From an uncultured Bacteroidales bacterium (lineage in GTDB: Bacteria > Bacteroidota > Bacteroidia > Bacteroidales > Bacteroidaceae), in NCBI GenBank assembly GCA_902768605.1, contig CACXLY010000106.1, forward strand, positions 1-6,062: 6,062 bases of DNA, in the 5' to 3' direction. The position numbers and the translations under genes were made by a program. Below, piece after piece: positions 5,552 to 6,062 of the stretch. Within the stretch, counting starts at the first letter, position 1. Every line of letters begins with the position of its first letter. The notes beneath the pieces were generated by a model. The model was not told the origin of the DNA, did not search any database, and saw only the letters and a list, made by a program, of their open reading frames with translations.

Positions 5552-6062
5552 TTATCCGCCGAAATTGTCGAAGCGAATCATGTCGTCCTCTACACCGAGA
5601 GAATGCAAGAGGTCGAGCACGGTCTTTGCCATCATTGGAGGTCCGCAGAGGTAGTACTCGCAATCCTCGGGTGCCTCGTGTGCCTTGAGGTAGGTGTCGC
5701 CCATGACGGGAGCCACGAAGCCCGGCGTGTACTTGATGCCTGCTGCATCGGCCTTCGGGTCGGGACGGTCGAGTGCAAGGTGGAAGTGGAAGTTGGGGAA
5801 GTCCTTCTCGAGCTGCAGGAAGTCGTCGAGGAAAGGAATCTCCTCCAAAGCACGTGCACCATAGAAGTAGTGCATGGGGCGCTGACGGTCTTCGTCCTTC
5901 ACGCCATGACCCTTCAGCATGTGCATAATCTGAGCACGCAGAGGAGCCATACCGGCACCACCGCCAACCCAAATCATCTCACGACCTGTGCCGTACTGCG
6001 GACGGAACTCTCCGTAAGGACCGCTCATGATGACCTTGTCGCCGGGCTTCAGCGAGAAGATG
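5552..6062 (-). CDS. nqrF: Na+-translocating NADH:quinone reductase subunit F, C-terminal part (5' end outside window)
   Basis: NqrF is the NADH-oxidising entry subunit of the membrane Na+-pumping NQR complex; it passes electrons through FAD and a 2Fe-2S cluster. About 170 C-terminal residues are visible and the frame is open to the window edge. A Met codon at 6028 lies inside the conserved run IFSLKPGDKVIMSGPYGEF and is not the start. The visible part covers the end of the FAD domain (SGPYGEF) and the NADH domain: GGGAGMAPLRA nucleotide loop, HYFYGAR, HEAPEDCEYYLCGPPMM and the family-typical end FDNFGG. The N-terminal membrane helix and 2Fe-2S domain lie beyond the window. Lack of a downstream gene on this strand before the terminator fits nqrF as the last gene of an nqrABCDEF operon. 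The assignment is very firm. Confidence 0.96.
   Translation of the reverse strand, partial: IFSLKPGDKVIMSGPYGEFRPQYGTGREMIWVGGGAGMAPLRAQIMHMLKGHGVKDEDRQRPMHYFYGARALEEIPFLDDFLQLEKDFPNFHFHLALDRPDPKADAAGIKYTPGFVAPVMGDTYLKAHEAPEDCEYYLCGPPMMAKTVLDLLHSLGVEDDMIRFDNFGG

Overview
The window looks like chromosomal DNA from a member of the Bacteroidales, most likely a Prevotella-type organism. Four things point there. The TsaD and NqrF sequences are of Bacteroidales type. Two promoters fit the Bacteroides TTTG / TAnnTTTG consensus, each with a 20-nt spacer. Start codons lack Shine-Dalgarno sequences. The secreted proteins carry carboxypeptidase-regulatory-like domains. The genus assignment is inference.

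Layout: (a) 2-820 (+) is the C-terminal part of a large surface protein of the carboxypeptidase-regulatory / TonB-plug family. (b) 862-2190 (+) is a secreted protein with an N-terminal CarboxypepD_reg-like domain. Its signal peptide is written over 3.6 copies of an 8-bp tandem repeat, and its leader holds degenerate complementary copies of the same octamer. (c) 2215-3057 (-) is an AT-richer secreted protein of unknown function, convergent with (b) and locally similar to its C-terminal half. (d) A 251-bp divergent intergenic region follows, with one promoter facing each way. (e) 3309-4181 (+) is map, type I methionine aminopeptidase. (f) 4236-5474 (+) is tsaD, the tRNA t6A37 threonylcarbamoyltransferase. 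(g) A hairpin terminator separates tsaD from the convergent 3' end of nqrF (5552-6062, -), which runs off the window edge.

Map and TsaD are both housekeeping enzymes connected with translation, and they look co-transcribed from the promoter at 3252-3283. The most striking feature is that GC-rich palindromic repeats have colonised tsaD. One element (4183-4301, with perfect 33-bp inverted repeats) fills the map-tsaD junction; its loop contains the only good tsaD start codon and its right arm is translated. A related 80-bp palindromic element sits in frame inside tsaD between the HxxxH metal motif and the VSGGN motif. It was then duplicated with a little host sequence as a 90-bp in-frame tandem repeat. 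The result is a TsaD of about 412 residues instead of about 340, with every catalytic motif intact. This resembles the in-frame palindromic elements known from Rickettsia and is the best candidate here for something undescribed. The second notable signal is the octamer repeat in gene (b), which could switch that gene off by slippage.

No tRNA, rRNA, CRISPR array, integrase or transposase is visible. No gene-free stretch exceeds 300 bases.
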